This document shows, piece after piece, positions 1-11,563 of a stretch of 64,000 bases of DNA (positions within the stretch are counted from its first letter, which is position 1; the number at the start of each line of letters is the position of its first letter). The DNA lies in assembly GCF_963678635.1 (NCBI RefSeq), contig NC_087065.1, positions 13,432,743 through 13,496,742 of the forward strand. The letters run 5' to 3'. Source of the stretch: Symsagittifera roscoffensis. Its lineage: Eukaryota > Xenacoelomorpha > Acoela > Convolutidae. Made by a program: the position numbers and the translations under genes. The notes beneath the pieces are model-generated. The model worked only from the letters and a program-made list of their open reading frames with translations. It did no database searches and was not told the origin of the DNA.

Positions 1-82
1 AGGGTTGAAGGTAGTGATAAGGTTTCTGGTAATGACAAATATGTATCGAAAGATATCTATAGGGTCATTTACCAAGGTTGGT

Positions 83-680
83 TCACCTTGAGTGAAAGCT
101 TGTGTCATCCAATGTGGGAGACATTGTGTTAAAGTTGGGGGGGGGGGGGTTAAAGAGATTTTCAAGACTTTGATCGGATGTGAGGGTTGATCCTAAGTAA
201 TCCGATGGTATGTTTGGAGTGTTTTGTTGTGAAGTAGATTGTAATGGTGGAGGGGTAATTTGAATTGTATTACTGGAAAGGTCTAAAGGATTTGGGGTTG
301 GTGATGAGGGTACATTAAAATGAACTCTGGGAGTTGTAAAATTTCTATTACGTCTTGGATGTATGATTTGTCTATCTATTGTAGATGTTTGCTTTTGGTT
401 TTGATTAGGATGTCTTATTCTATTAAGTTCTTGTTGGAGAGAAGGGTATATATTGTATATTGGTTCGTATTGTGGTTCGCTTAGAGGTGCGTGACGAACA
501 ACGGGTATCAAAGGTTCTGATAATAATGCGTGTGTTTCGTCAAATGTATATGGGTTTTCTTAAAAAGAAAAACGTGTTGATGATTGGGGTTGATTTGTCT
601 GACTAGATGTTGATCTTGTTGGAGATTTCTTTGATGTCGTAATCGGTGTGGACTGTTGTGTTGGTTGTTGATTAGCAATT
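83..680 (-). pseudogene. Pro/Ser/Thr/Gln-rich ORF downstream of integrase, unknown function
   Basis: The frame stays open for about 195 codons apart from one TAA at 560-562, and it ends at the stop at 83-85. The product is rich in Pro, Gln, Ser, Thr and Asn, with no membrane segment, signal peptide or cysteine motif. It lies about 1 kb downstream of the end of pol in the same orientation. It could be a third ORF of the retrotransposon or the start of a neighbouring element. I do not recognise the family, and nothing visible suggests an envelope glycoprotein. Confidence 0.4.
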
Positions 681-1699
681 TTGAAAAGTTATTTAGTTTC
701 TATTTATGAAGAAAATTTACGTTGATTATTAAATTCTTCTATGAAAATAAATTACTAAAAGTATGTTGCTAGTGCAAACAATTTTATTGCCTATTTTGTA
801 CATTTGCAAATTGTTAAAATAGGGGACCAAAAATGTGAAATATATCACTGAGAGAAGAAAAATCTCTTTCTTGTTAAATAAATTTCTTAACATTTAGATA
901 GTTGTTGAAACATCGTACCTGAGGAGTTGGTGAAGAATTTCTGCGAAGTTGAGATAAGCTTTTTAGTGAAAAATTACAAAAAACTGCAAAAAAATTACCG
1001 AGAGTATTAAAAATATTTCAAAGGTGTCTATAATAAAAAGTATACTGATTTGAAAAAAAATTGATAGGTATGAACGAAGTTTCGCAATTTTTATTTTTAG
1101 GAGTTGAACTGATTGAGAGAGAAGCATTTGATTCGTCTCGTCGAATTGCTTATATTTTCCGAGTTGAAAATTGAGTGTGGTCGGAATAATTATTGATTTT
1201 TGACAAGTGGGTTTGATATAGGCAGTTTTTGGTGAGGGGAAGTCTGAAGGTCTAGGAATGATGTCTTGAGGTCTAGGAACGATTTAATGGATGATCGGGG
1301 GTATTCAGGAGTTATATGTACCTTAGGCTAAAGGATCATGTCTTGTTTTTACTTTAGGCTAACTTACAATTTTTCCTTGAGGGAAATTTGAAGTGTAAGT
1401 TAAGACAATATTGGTGATCTTTGTACTAGTTGGTAGGGGAGGATTGTAACATTCAGATTTTGTTTACTTCATTTGTCAAATATGAGCGTGTTGTTTATTT
1501 TTGATCTGGAGGTCTTTAAGTTATAGTTTCATATATGTTTGAAGTCTGTAAAGTGTCGCCTAAAGAAGTGGTGTCAGATCGGGGTGATGTTTAAACAGTG
1601 TCTGATTGGCTAAAGTTGAACTAATTATTCAAAGTGTCAGTATGAATTATAGAAAAAAGAAGAGAAATTTGTTACATTTGAAAATGTTAAAATGATTAA
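681..1699. other. Non-coding stretch between pol end and Pro-rich ORF
   Basis: No coding signal is seen. On the minus strand a TGTTACAATCC motif at about 1,443-1,453 resembles the start of an LTR. No second copy of the surrounding sequence is found near 10.7-11.0 kb, so an LTR call is not supported. Confidence 0.3.
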
Positions 1700-3540
1700 T
1701 TAATTGGAAAGAGGTTGTTGAATTTCAACTTTCTTTAATCTTTTAGATTGTGGGATGAAAGTTTTGTAGTCTTTCCGTGGTTGATTTCGGAGTCGTGATG
1801 ACTGTCGTTGTTGCGATTTTTCTTTTGTTTCTTGTGATGAAAGTTGTGCTTCTAGTTTTCGATTTTTTCTTTGTTTTTGAGGTATTTGTTTACTGCTTCC
1901 TTCTTGAGATTTTAGTCTGGTGTTTTTAATTTCTTTGTTTTTTTGGTTCTAATAATTGTGTTGAACAATTTACATCATGTGTTTAATGGTGATTATTGTC
2001 TGAGTTGTCGGAGAAATCCTTGAGTCCTTTCAAGGAGTATAACTGTGTTTGTTCGCGAAGAGCGTGTTCTTTTGGGTAGTATGGTAACAGATGGTTTCGT
2101 TGCTGAACTATTTCTTTTTTATTTGAATAAAGTTTATATGTTACATCAGTGGGTTGGTCATTAATTTGAAATGGTCCTTTTCGGATTGGTTGTAGTTTTT
2201 TGGATAATCCTTTTTGTGTTACAAAATTTGGTATTGAGACATACGTTCCGATTTTTAGGTTTGTAGCTTGTGTGAATCGCGAATTTATTTGTGATTGAAT
2301 ATTCTCTCTTTGTAATAGTTTTTTGGCTATATTTTAATAAATTTCATTGTGTTCTTTATCTCTATTTAAAATCCATTCGGTATGTGTGCCGAAAACTAAT
2401 CTTAAAATTTGTGGAGGATGAAAATGATCTTCATCGTGTGTGTGTAATGGTAAATTATAACAAATTGATTCTTATGTAGGTTGGCAAAAACCTTGTGTTT
2501 TTTGAGGAATTTGCTGAGAACATTATTGGTTTGCGTGGTTTTTGATTGAAAATCATTTCATAAGGTGATATTCTTAAATTTGTTGTTATCTGTGAACTAT
2601 AAACTAGGGGAATAATTTTACATCTATTGAACATTCAGTGTATTTTGTATCATTTCCATGTATGATACATCTGAGGTACTCTTGTAGTGAACGGTTCATT
2701 CCTTCGACCACACCATTAGTCCATGGGGCATGAGACGATCGTGGTTTGTGTTTATTGTTGTATAGATTGCACAATGTGATGATTTCCTTATTTATGAATT
2801 CAGTGCCATTATCGGTGACAAGGATTTCTGGTAATCCAAATTATGCTATTTAGTGTTCGTAAAGTGTTGTATATGCATAATAGGCATTAGAATGAGGTAC
2901 TGGGTTGAGTGCTACATAGTGTGTAAATGCATCAACTATAACCATTATACATGAGTTTCCTTCTGAAGAGGGTGATATCGATCCTTTTGTATCAAATGAG
3001 ATTCTTTGGTTGAAATAAAAACTTTGTCCTTTAAAATCTTGTTTTTCTGCTCTTTGTTTCTGATATTTGGGTATGGTTTATTTAACTGGTATGTTATGCA
3101 ATCGTTACATAATACTTTGATTCAAATCGGTGCATTGAGTAGGTAAAAGTTTTGGATAAAATTTAATAACACAAAAAACCACACTCAAATTTTATCCAAA
3201 ATTTTTACCTACTCAATGCACCGATTTGAATCAGTTTTTTTTGTGATCCTACATGTCCTTTTGTATTTAAGGAAAATGAATTGTCAAATGCTAGAAGTTT
3301 CATACCTAGTGGTAAACAGGGTACTTAAAATTCAGGTGTTTGGTAGTCTAAAACATTGATATTCACGTTTATAGATGTATTTTTAAATTTTCTGTAGCAT
3401 CTAAGAAGTGTTTTGTTTCCTAGAATTGTGATATCTCCTTTTATGGGGTTTGATTTGTAATTGGGCCAAGACTTTAGTTGTCTAATGACTGGGTCAAGAT
3501 TTTGGTACTTTTGTAGTTTCTCAAGTGTCAATTTTTCTGC
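1700..3540 (-). pseudogene. Ty3/gypsy integrase (decayed)
   Basis: Translation of the minus strand gives an rve-type integrase core. It has an early Asp (SFDTKG, about 2,980-3,000), the DNGTEF motif at 2,797-2,814, and SHAPWTNGVVEGMNRS at about 2,690-2,740 with the third acidic residue. The long C-terminal part holds LKIGTYVLIP and IRKGPFQI segments (GPY/F-like) and a basic tail that ends with a TAA at 1,700-1,702. The N-terminal HHCC zinc region (GHVGSQK to CNDC) is split by a fold-back duplication at 3,118-3,233. Several stops, for example near 2,845-2,860, break the frame. In life this enzyme inserts element cDNA into host DNA; this copy cannot. Confidence 0.85.
3118..3233. repeat. Inverted repeat, 47-bp arms, 22-bp spacer, inside integrase
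   Basis: The left arm (3,118-3,164) and right arm (3,187-3,233) are reverse complements with one mismatch, separated by 22 bases. The arms interrupt the integrase zinc-binding region, where other members of this family have only a short spacer. A fold-back (template-switch) duplication therefore looks likelier than a functional hairpin. Confidence 0.9.
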
Positions 3541-3836
3541 GGCTGGTAGAAAGTTCTTTTCATCTTCTGTTTTTGAAATAGGTATGTTATCTAGGGGATC
3601 AGGTAGGTTAAAAATTTGATTTAATGTATACTTTGAATCAATATCTGGAGTTCCTGATAAATTTATATTGTCAGCTAAATTTTTTTTCTTTTTCTATTAA
3701 GGGGAATAGGTCTGTTCTATACATTTTTGTTTAAATGGTTTTTGTTGTGCATTGCGTTTGATCCATGATAAATATGGTATCGGTTTAAATGTAGAGTTTC
3801 CTAATAAGTCTTTTTCCTAGTGATTATTTTGGCAAT

Positions 3837-4380
3837 CTAGATATAATGGAAAATGTTGTGAATTATTTTTTGTGCATTATCAACGTCAATTTTTACTGCA
3901 TATTTGCATTCTAATTGTGGTGATGTTTCGTCTTTTGCAAGAAAAAACTCAATATTTTGGGGTATTTTTACTGTTGTTTTTCTTGTTAATAGTTCAGGTG
4001 GTGTGTTTCGACTGAGTGTGTCTGGCAAGGCAAAATTTTTTCCTGCAGTCCAAACTTTATGTAGGTTTGGAAATTTTATTAGAATTAATTGAAATCTATA
4101 AACATTATGGTTTGGATTTGATTTTATATATAAATAGAAAAATTATAGGTTCATGATCTGTAAATAGAACTGTTGGATGTTTTGATCCAAATATTAAAAA
4201 TTCATTTTCTGTGAGAGTATATATTTTAGCTGTGCTTTATCCCATAATTGTAGAGAGTCAGAGTTCAGCTTGTGAAAAAAGTCTTGAGTTTGCTGAAATA
4301 AGATTCACTTTATTTGTTCCGCTGTGTGATTGTAACAATGCTGCGCCGATACCGAAAATTGTGGTGTCGATTATAGCCTA
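3837..4380 (-). pseudogene. Ty3/gypsy RNase H and connector (decayed)
   Basis: The minus strand encodes an RNase H start (IDTTIFGIGAALLQ, 4,330-4,378) in which the first acidic residue and the Gly-rich turn are visible. A TDHEPI motif follows, and further downstream comes the PDTLSRN sequence that typically ends the RNase H/connector region in Ty3/gypsy. Stops and a frame change separate these parts. The domain would degrade the RNA strand of the RNA-DNA hybrid. It sits between RT (higher coordinates) and integrase (lower), as expected. Confidence 0.75.
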
Positions 4381-4395
4381 AAATGGTTAGTCTGG

Positions 4396-5430
4396 ATCTG
4401 GAATAGTATTTGATATTTGTTCAGTGAGGAAGGTTATTTGTTTCATTACACCGTTTTTGATGTTCTGTTGTCCATTCAAAATTATACTGTGGTCTGAAAA
4501 TGTTATAAAATGGCCTCAAATATAATTGCATTTGATAGACGTATTTTTTTAAAAAAAAATTTAGCATTCCAAAAAGTTCTTGGATTTTCTTTTTATTTGA
4601 TGGAGGTTGAATGCTTGCGTCTATGCAAGATTTTAATGGAGTCTTTCCTTCATAAATATGTCCAAGGAAGTTTACACGAGTGACGAAAAAATGTGATTTA
4701 CCTGGGGCTGTTTTCATGTTTTCTTCAAGTAGTATTTGGTGATATTCATCCAATACTTTACACATTTCGTGTTTTGTTTGTGATTGCATGAAAACATCGG
4801 CTAAATATGTTATGACAATTTTACTGAGAATGAGTGTTTAAAAAATTTTACTCATAAATGCTGAAAATGCTGCTGGTCCCATGGAAATTCCATAGAAAAG
4901 TTTTTTAAATTCGTATTGTTGATATCCAATAAACGAATTGTATTAAGCGTCGTGATTGCTCATCTAGTAGTATTTGATTGTATGCGCTGTTCATGTCAGC
5001 TGTTGTAAAATATTTTCCGTTTATTTTTGTGAGAATTACTTGCTGGTTGAATGAGCCAATTACATTTAAGTTTTTTAATGAGGGAAATGAAGTATCTTGC
5101 GTCTAAAACGGTTTTCAATGATTCTCTTTTAGCTAGAATAATAACAAGATTCATGAATATGTTTCCTTTTGGTTTTTTTTTATTTACTGAAGAAATAATT
5201 TCGTATTGTTCTAATATGTCTTGTTATCTTTTGACTTTATCTTGTAAATGAATTGGAACTTTTTTTGCTCGTTGATTTTTGAAAATTGCGTCAAGTTTTA
5301 GAGGTAGATGTATTGTTGAACTTTTTTTCCAACATCGAATTTAGATGTAGCGTAAACCATTGGGTATTTAAGTAGTAGTTCAGCTAGTTGATCAAATTCT
5401 TTTTGTGTAATTTTAGAGTGTTGAAAATTG
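4396..5430 (-). pseudogene. Ty3/gypsy reverse transcriptase (decayed; YLAD at active site)
   Basis: The palm region TTADMNSAYNQI holds the first catalytic Asp. The FYGISMGPAAF segment follows, then the polymerase active-site box, then NFLGHI and the thumb/connection region (FEWTTEH). The box reads YLAD at 4,796-4,807 instead of the usual Y-x-D-D, because a GCC codon replaces an Asp codon. Even the intact stretches could therefore not polymerise. Several frameshifts lie upstream of 4,900. The longest unbroken part is 122 residues (4,421-4,789). Confidence 0.85.
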
Positions 5431-6035
5431 AACATTGTAATGAATTTTTTTTGTTCAGTGGTATATTTCGATATTTGAAATGTCGGTTTAAAATAACAAA
5501 AAATTTTGTAAAGTAGTCTGTGTTTCGTTTTTTATCACTCAGTTTTTTGTTATTTGATAACTCTTTGTTAAGAATTGTTGATTGGCATATATCTTATGTT
5601 TTCAAGATATTATTTACTGAATATGCTATTTCTAATGTTGAAGAAATTGTTGTATTTGTTTCACAATAACCTAAAAATCCTAGAGGTAAGGTTTTTTTAT
5701 AAAGAGAATTTTTGTTTCTGAATTCACGTCTGACATTTATAGTCATTGCTTGTTTTGTTTCATGTTGTATTGATGGACTTGACTTATTGAGAAGTTATAT
5801 ACATATCCTGCTAGTGGTTTCAACTGTTTTCGTTCTTGGTTATATAAAGATTAAAGTTTGGAGAAAAATGGAGGTTGTTTATTTAATCTTTGAAAGAATG
5901 TTAGTGATGTGTTTTTCATTCTTGTATACTTATCCTTTATATGTTTTTTGCTATTTAGGATATAAGAGTGGGAATATAATTAGTAATAAAAGATAATCCA
6001 ACGATATTGTGTTTTATATCTCTGATATGGAATGT

Positions 6036-6620
6036 TTATTTGAAATGATTAGTTAAAAATTTATTTTGTTCCATTGTTCTAGTAGGAACAAGGAGTAAAA
6101 GACTTTTTCCAAAATTTGTGAAACCTAATCCTTGTGATGTAGCTAATTTGTTTGAGGTCTTTGACGGTGAAAACTTTGGATGTAAAGTTTGTATTTCATT
6201 CCATGTGGGAATATTTATAATATTTGATTCTGCTCCTGAGTCTACTAAAAAATCAATTTCGAGGTCTGGTGATTGAAAATCTTTGCTTCTTGGACTTTCT
6301 AAGAGAAGAGGGATTGTCCAAATTTTTTCTTTTGGTAGTTGTACCTTATTTGTTGTATTTGCTGTATTCTGATATATATTGTTCGTACCTGATCTTCCTT
6401 TAAGCTCTTGTTCGGTATAGTTAGTTTTGTTTTGTGTATTATCGGAGTTTTCAAAATTATTATGATTGTTTTGGTAAAAATTCCTTTCGATTGGTGTTTC
6501 GTATTCATTTTCAATTTGAAGCATGTTTAGTGAGAGCGTACTTTCTGTTTCGCTCTCATCATCTGTGGATTCACATTTTATGTGACTTAGTTGTAGTTCT
6601 GAATTTTCTGTGTTACTCAT
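6036..6620 (-). pseudogene. Ty3/gypsy aspartic protease (retropepsin) fragment
   Basis: A 194-residue frame carries an acidic, Asn-rich linker (residues 1-95) followed by a retropepsin start. DSGA is at residues 127-130, preceded by hydrophobic FLV, which is the catalytic Asp motif of LTR-element proteases. A polar, low-complexity linker between gag and protease is common. The frame ends before the usual flap and C-terminal Gly motif, so this copy is truncated or frameshifted. Confidence 0.75.
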
Positions 6621-7311
6621 ACCGGGAGGGGTCTGATTGGATTTCTTCAGTTGATTGTACTTGGTTGATTTGTCTTTGATATTTAGTCGTGCTACTTCTT
6701 TAGTTTTGTTGCGAATTTTGATATTGTGTATTGTTTTTATGGGGTGTCTGAGAATAACTTTTTCGTCGATTTGATTAATTAGAATTTCGGTTCCTGGAAT
6801 TGTTACGTGATCTATTGTGATAACTAATTTAGTTTGATCTAACGTTTGAATAGTTTCGTGATCTATTATCTGGGTTTTGTCTATTCCTATTGTTTGAGTA
6901 GTTCTTGTTTCCGTGGTATGAGGAATTACTAGAACGGTTGTTTGAATAATACCTATTTCAAGAGTTTGAATAAGAACGATTTCTTTTGTAATTGGAGTAA
7001 TTACTTCTGTTTGAGTTTGATCTTGAATAGTTATTTCGATATTGATTGTTTTTACTGTTTGATCAACTATATCTATTATGTGATATATTTCGTGAACTTC
7101 TTTGATCTGGAAATCTTCCGCGGTAGTTATTTCTGTAAGGTGATTGTTGTCTAGAGATATTATAGTTATCTGGAAGTGGTTTTCCCAAACTATTATTACT
7201 GTGAAGTTTTTTTGTTTTGTAACTTTTGGTCTTTTTTCATGTATTGATAAAATGATTTATTTGGTTCTCTATATTTCTGTGGTTTGTTCTGATTGTCTTG
7301 TTGTTTTTTCT

Positions 7312-8135
7312 ACATTCAGCCATGCTATGTCCATATCGTCGACATTAATTACACCAATTTTTGAATGAAAGTTTGCCTTTAAAATTTGGATTTTTCTCGT
7401 AGATATTCATTATTTGAGTGATTTTTTTCAGCTAGTTCAGTGTCAGACTCAAGAAAGTATTTTATTTGCGAAGTAGTTGTGTGGATGTTGTTTACGTATT
7501 GTAATTTTAATTTTTCTGTTTCTTGCAGTTTCATAGTGAATTCAGCTTGTTTTTGTTTATCCACTAGTTTTCGAAAATTTTTATCGGATTCTCGAAATGA
7601 AAATGGATGCTATGCTCTCTTTTTTATCGATATTTTCCTTAATTTTGGTGTTAGAGTCATCATCAAATTTTCTGTCATTTTTGTGTTTTTTTAGTCATGC
7701 GTTTTAAGGGAATTTGCTTTTCTTACCAGTGTATCAATTAATACTGCAAGTTGTTTAATTGTTTCATTAGGGAGTTCAGAGGTTTTACCGTGGATTGTAT
7801 AGTTGTTTGCGGAAATGTTTTTTTATTTTTTGTTTTTTGAGTTATAAGTGTAGAATGAATGGGGGAAATGCTTTGTTGCGTTTTTGTTGGCATTGTTTCG
7901 ACTATTTCTTCATTAACGAAATGTAATGGAGTTCGAATATCTTGTTGTGAGATTTCTTGTTCCATTTAAATTTTCTTGTGTAATAATGAATGTAGAGTTT
8001 AAGCTATTATTTCCTGTTCTGTCAATGAGCATTGCATTATAATACAAAGGTGTTGCATCAACAGTAAGTGGAGTTTTTCTAACGTAGTCTTAATTGATGG
8101 AAATGGTGGTGATTGCTTGACTCGATATATCAGTT

Positions 8136-8212
<77 letters not shown>

Positions 8213-8941
8213 TGAATGAGACCAATCAGGGTCCCAAACATAATCTGTTTCATCTACTAATACAGTTGTATTGTCTGAATTTTGTGGTCGAAAACTTTTT
8301 CTCGATAGTGCTATGAGACCAATGTTATAGAAAAAATAATCATTTCTAAACCATGCTAGTATCTTTTGTAGAATATCTTTAACATTTTTTGAGATTTCAT
8401 TACTAGTGAAATTTTACGGATTATATTTAAAACATTTTGAGAAAATACTGATTTCTGGTCTCACATTTGTATATCGGGATGTTTATGTTGGTGACTCATT
8501 TTGTGTTTCTTTCAATTCTATTGCGGATAGATAGCTACAAATGATTGAAAATACATCGTTTGTGAATATTGAATTTGCTCTTTGTGAATTTTGGTGTTGT
8601 ATATTTTTTTATGTAGTTTGTGAAAACTTTCTAGAATTCTATATCTATATCGTCTGTTTGTTTTTGGTGTCTTGCGTGATTTGACTTTGTTGATGCAATT
8701 TTAATTTAAATATACGGTAGTGTGATGTGATATTACCTATTACTTTGAGATAGTGATCAAGAATTTGTCGTTTTATTCTTACTTCAGGAAAATCTAGTTT
8801 GCATGGGCTATTTCCTTTTTTAAACAAATGTGCAATTAAACTATAACAAAATTGTACTTGTCCTCGGGCGGGATCATTTTGTGGTTTTATGAAAAATAGG
8901 AGTTTCAAGTTATCATCAAAAATTTCATTGTAATCGATCAT
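7312..8941 (-). pseudogene. gag-like region with a CCHC zinc knuckle
   Basis: At 7,312-7,353 the minus strand reads a C-x2-C-x4-H-x4-C knuckle (Cys, Cys, then RRYGH, then SMAEC), with a TAA replacing one residue between the first two cysteines. Upstream in the same orientation lie short open stretches with charged, helical composition (7,379-7,564, 7,738-7,965 and 8,645-8,941). These fit capsid/nucleocapsid regions of gag but show no diagnostic motif of their own. The knuckle would bind element RNA. Frames are broken by stops and by a (TA)n tract. Confidence 0.6.
8139..8207. repeat. (TA)n microsatellite
   Basis: About 34 uninterrupted TA dinucleotides inside the gag-like region. This is a simple-sequence expansion. 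Confidence 0.97.
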
Positions 8942-9904
8942 ATTTTATATTGTAGAACTGCTAGTGTGTAAATTTCAATATGTCTTATTGATTGATTCCA
9001 ATTATATAGACGTATTGGTTTGTTGATATATGACTTTATTTTTTTGCGTTTTCCTTTCACTGATGATGGTGTTGTAGCTTTTGAATCAGAAAAATATAAT
9101 TGGTTTTCTATCAGTTTATTTTTATTTATTGAAACTTTTAACTCTTGAAGTTCCTGTATTGTATTTGTTTCTGATTGTGAGACTGCGTTTGTCGTTTTGA
9201 AAATCGATTTTGAATAATTTGCTGTTGTTTTGTTATGATTGACTTTTTTGTGTTTGTCTTTTTGACCTAATAATCCCCATTGTTTGTTTGTGTGGTGTGA
9301 TTACAAGGTCGTATCTTTCGTTTTTAATTAAACAATTATGTAGTACGGTTGTTTGTTTACTGTCTAGATTGTCTCTTGACATAAGGTTTAGGATGATGGA
9401 TGCAATATTTGGGGGTTAGAATTTTTATTTTCCTAAATTGTTAGTTCTTACCGTTTTTGTGTGGTTATCTTATCTTGAGGCATAGATTGTCGTGGTCGAC
9501 GGGTTGGAGAGAGAGTATATCAATTCTTGAGAATGGTTTCTTACTTTCTCGTGAATAAATTTTAATCTATCAGTTACCTACTTATTCTCACCTAGGGTTT
9601 GTGATTTTGTGATCAAGGGATGGAGAATAGCAAATTAATCTACAAGGTTCAGGTATAATTAGAAGACAAGTAGTTCGTTAGACACTATTTTATGACTTAT
9701 TAATTTGTTAAGGGTTTCAGCCTGGGTCATCAAAGAGGACATGCTCAAGTGAAGGATGAGTAACCGAAATTCTTCACTGTCTAGCTGAAATAAAATGATT
9801 AGTTTTTTAAAATTTTCTATTAGTCATGGGTCGCTTATAAGGGTTCGGTAGTGAATCGACGGTTGAGGTCGTTAGACACTTTTAAGGGGAAAACAAACAA
9901 AATT

Positions 9905-10060
9905 GTTTTGACTTGATCCAAGGAAAACCTTGATGATCAGTTATAAAATAGATTAAACTTTCGTATAATTAAAGTTTAATTATAATTAAAGAACCAAGGG
10001 AAGCCTTGATGATCTGTTTATGAAAGAAAAGTGGAATATGGAAAGCAAGGATAAGCCTGG
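9905..10060. repeat. Short degenerate tandem repeat (about three units)
   Basis: Related units containing CCTTGATGATC or similar recur near 9,928, 10,000 and 10,045 with A-rich spacers. They lie in the presumed leader/gag part of the LTR element. The units are degenerate, so the period is approximate. Confidence 0.5.
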
Positions 10061-10272
10061 ATAGATTTTGATTTAAAAGTTTTGAGTTAAAGAAAAAGTA
10101 AAAATTAAGGTTTAGATGACATTGGTTTTTTGAATTTTCGCTGTTATGTTTTAGGTGATGAAGCTGGGATAAAGAAAATCAGATATGTTAATTTATGAAA
10201 CTAACAATGATTTTTATTACTAACTAATTTTTGTATTTTTTATCCAAAAGTTTATTTCTCCAAAAGTTTGAT

Positions 10273-10670
10273 TTACTGCAGAATGTGGGGGAAACAACTT
10301 TTGCTCTTTTTATCAGTCGTTATTGTATAGATAGTAGGTTTAGCTCCAGTAAGGTTGTTGAAGAATTTTTTCTTCAAATTATTTTCACATCTCAGTAAAT
10401 GAAAATTTAAATTTACCGCATAAATTACTCTAAATACAAAAACTTGTTCGGGTTTCCGTCGTACTAGCATATAGCAGAGTGGTCCGTTTCCTAATCGTTT
10501 TCACGCCACGATCTTGGTCTTCTCTCAATACCTGGTATTTCTTGTACTGTTTGGAAATTTGGCGTAACTCCATAGAGACGTAGAGACATTTCTATTAAAT
10601 TGTCTATTGCGTCTAGCATTTGTGCAATTTTGCAATTGTCTAATTCTAAGTTCTATTGTCTAATTCTAAG
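10273..10670 (-). pseudogene. Coding remnant near 5' end of the LTR element, possibly gag N-terminus
   Basis: From 10,670 down, the minus strand reads about 45 codons (containing MLDAIDNLIEMSLRLYG and then EIPGIERRPRSW) up to a stop. A second open stretch of 65 codons continues in another frame (10,273-10,470). Its position just downstream of the candidate primer-binding site fits a gag N-terminus. I recognise no specific domain. A 21-bp tandem duplication (TCTAATTCTAAGT units) lies at about 10,636-10,672. Confidence 0.4.
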
Positions 10671-10697
10671 TTAGTTAAGGTCTTGTTTGAGATTTTT

Positions 10698-10707
10698 GGT
10701 CGCACCA
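10698..10707 (-). other. Candidate primer-binding site
   Basis: The minus strand reads TGGTGCGACC just inside the element. It begins with TGG, which would pair with the CCA end of a tRNA. I cannot assign the tRNA. The placement between a TATA-containing LTR-like segment and the first gag-like frame supports the call. Confidence 0.4.
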
Positions 10708-10841
10708 GATGAGTTATGGACTATCGATTATACTCATAGAGTAATTTCAGATAAGGTACACCGTCTGCTCGTCACGCTACCTTTTTTCTGCCGGAAAGAT
10801 TCGTGCAACTTCTTAGACTAATACCGATCTTAATCTTACTC

Positions 10842-10850
10842 TTATATATC
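10842..10850 (-). promoter_or_regulatory. TATA motif of presumed 5' LTR
   Basis: The minus strand reads GATATATAAG about 140 bases upstream of the candidate primer-binding site, which is the usual place for an LTR promoter. No transcription evidence is available. Confidence 0.35.
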
Positions 10851-10918
10851 CTAGTCTCAATCGATCTAGTGTATACGAGGAGAACAACTATATTCAAAGT
10901 TTTATTCAAATTGTTCTG

Positions 10919-10946
10919 GTGCTGAAACTACAAGTAGTTTCAGCAC
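10919..10946. repeat. Perfect hairpin, 13-bp arms and 2-nt loop
   Basis: GTGCTGAAACTAC, then AA, then the exact reverse complement. It lies in the presumed LTR, or just outside it, upstream of the TATA motif on the minus strand. Confidence 0.9.
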
Positions 10947-11094
10947 TTGCAAAGAAGTGTCAATGTTAGAGATGGAATACGATTGGTTAGTCAGTAATAT
11001 TTTATTGTGATAATTTATCAACAATATAATTGGTTTATGAATACTAGCTTATAACTGATTCCACTTTTGATTTAAATAGCGGGTAGGATGCCCC

Positions 11095-11470
11095 AATGAA
11101 TGACTGCAAGAACAAATTTGATTTGGCATTGAATCAACCAAAATTTTTATCGAATTTTTGATGCAATGTCAACTACAGATATTAAAGTGCCAATTTTAGT
11201 TCATCAACATTTTTTTAGAGTTCGTCGAATTTTTTGAAGTTTTTTTTCCATCTCGTCCCAAACATTCCCAATAGACGATAAATCCAGTGAAACAGGAGGC
11301 CATGGAAAAACTCGTTTTCTTTGTAAACAATGTTCACTTAGTCCGGCAGTATGGGGAGTTGCGGTATTCAATTTTTTTTCAAAGAAAACTTAATTCTTTC
11401 GTAAATATTCAGTAATGCCAGCCCGGACAATAACTCGTGTTTTTTTCCAGCAATCAATTTGCATTGAATT
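11095..11470 (-). pseudogene. Tc1-like transposase C-terminal fragment
   Basis: Across frameshifts the minus strand reads a degenerate TPHTAGLSEHC segment, then WPPVSLDLSSIGNVWDEM, followed by a basic KKLQKI stretch. This matches the W-P-x-x-S-P-D-L-N-P-I-E-x-x-W block of Tc1/mariner DDE transposases, with the key Pro and Asn lost. Only the last third of the catalytic domain remains. No terminal inverted repeats were found around it. It is a dead cut-and-paste transposon relic. Confidence 0.75.
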
Positions 11471-11563
11471 AATTTTTTGTCATCGGTGACCTTTATATTG
11501 GAGCACATAGTTTTTTGTAGATATACTAACAAAAGTTCAAAATAAATTTTGGATTGTAAAAAG

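Larger units (their letters stand above)
83..10990 (-). mobile_element. Degenerate Ty3/gypsy-type LTR retrotransposon
   Basis: Reading the minus strand from high to low coordinates gives gag-like fragments, a CCHC knuckle, an aspartic protease (DSGA), RT, RNase H and a DDE integrase. This order is diagnostic of Ty3/gypsy pol. A candidate primer-binding site at 10,698-10,707 and a TATA motif just beyond it suggest that the 5' LTR lies at about 10,708-10,990. I found no matching 3' LTR, so either it lies left of base 1 or it is lost. Many in-frame stops, frameshifts and an altered RT catalytic motif show that the copy is dead. The outer boundaries are estimates. Confidence 0.85.

Noticed and set aside
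1434-1460. 3' LTR start (TGTTACAATCC on the minus strand)
   Set aside because: No second copy near the presumed 5' LTR, and no polypurine tract directly before it.
10470-10545. tRNA-like start (ATAGCAGAGTGG)
   Set aside because: No matching B box or stems, and the region reads as a gag-like frame on the other strand.
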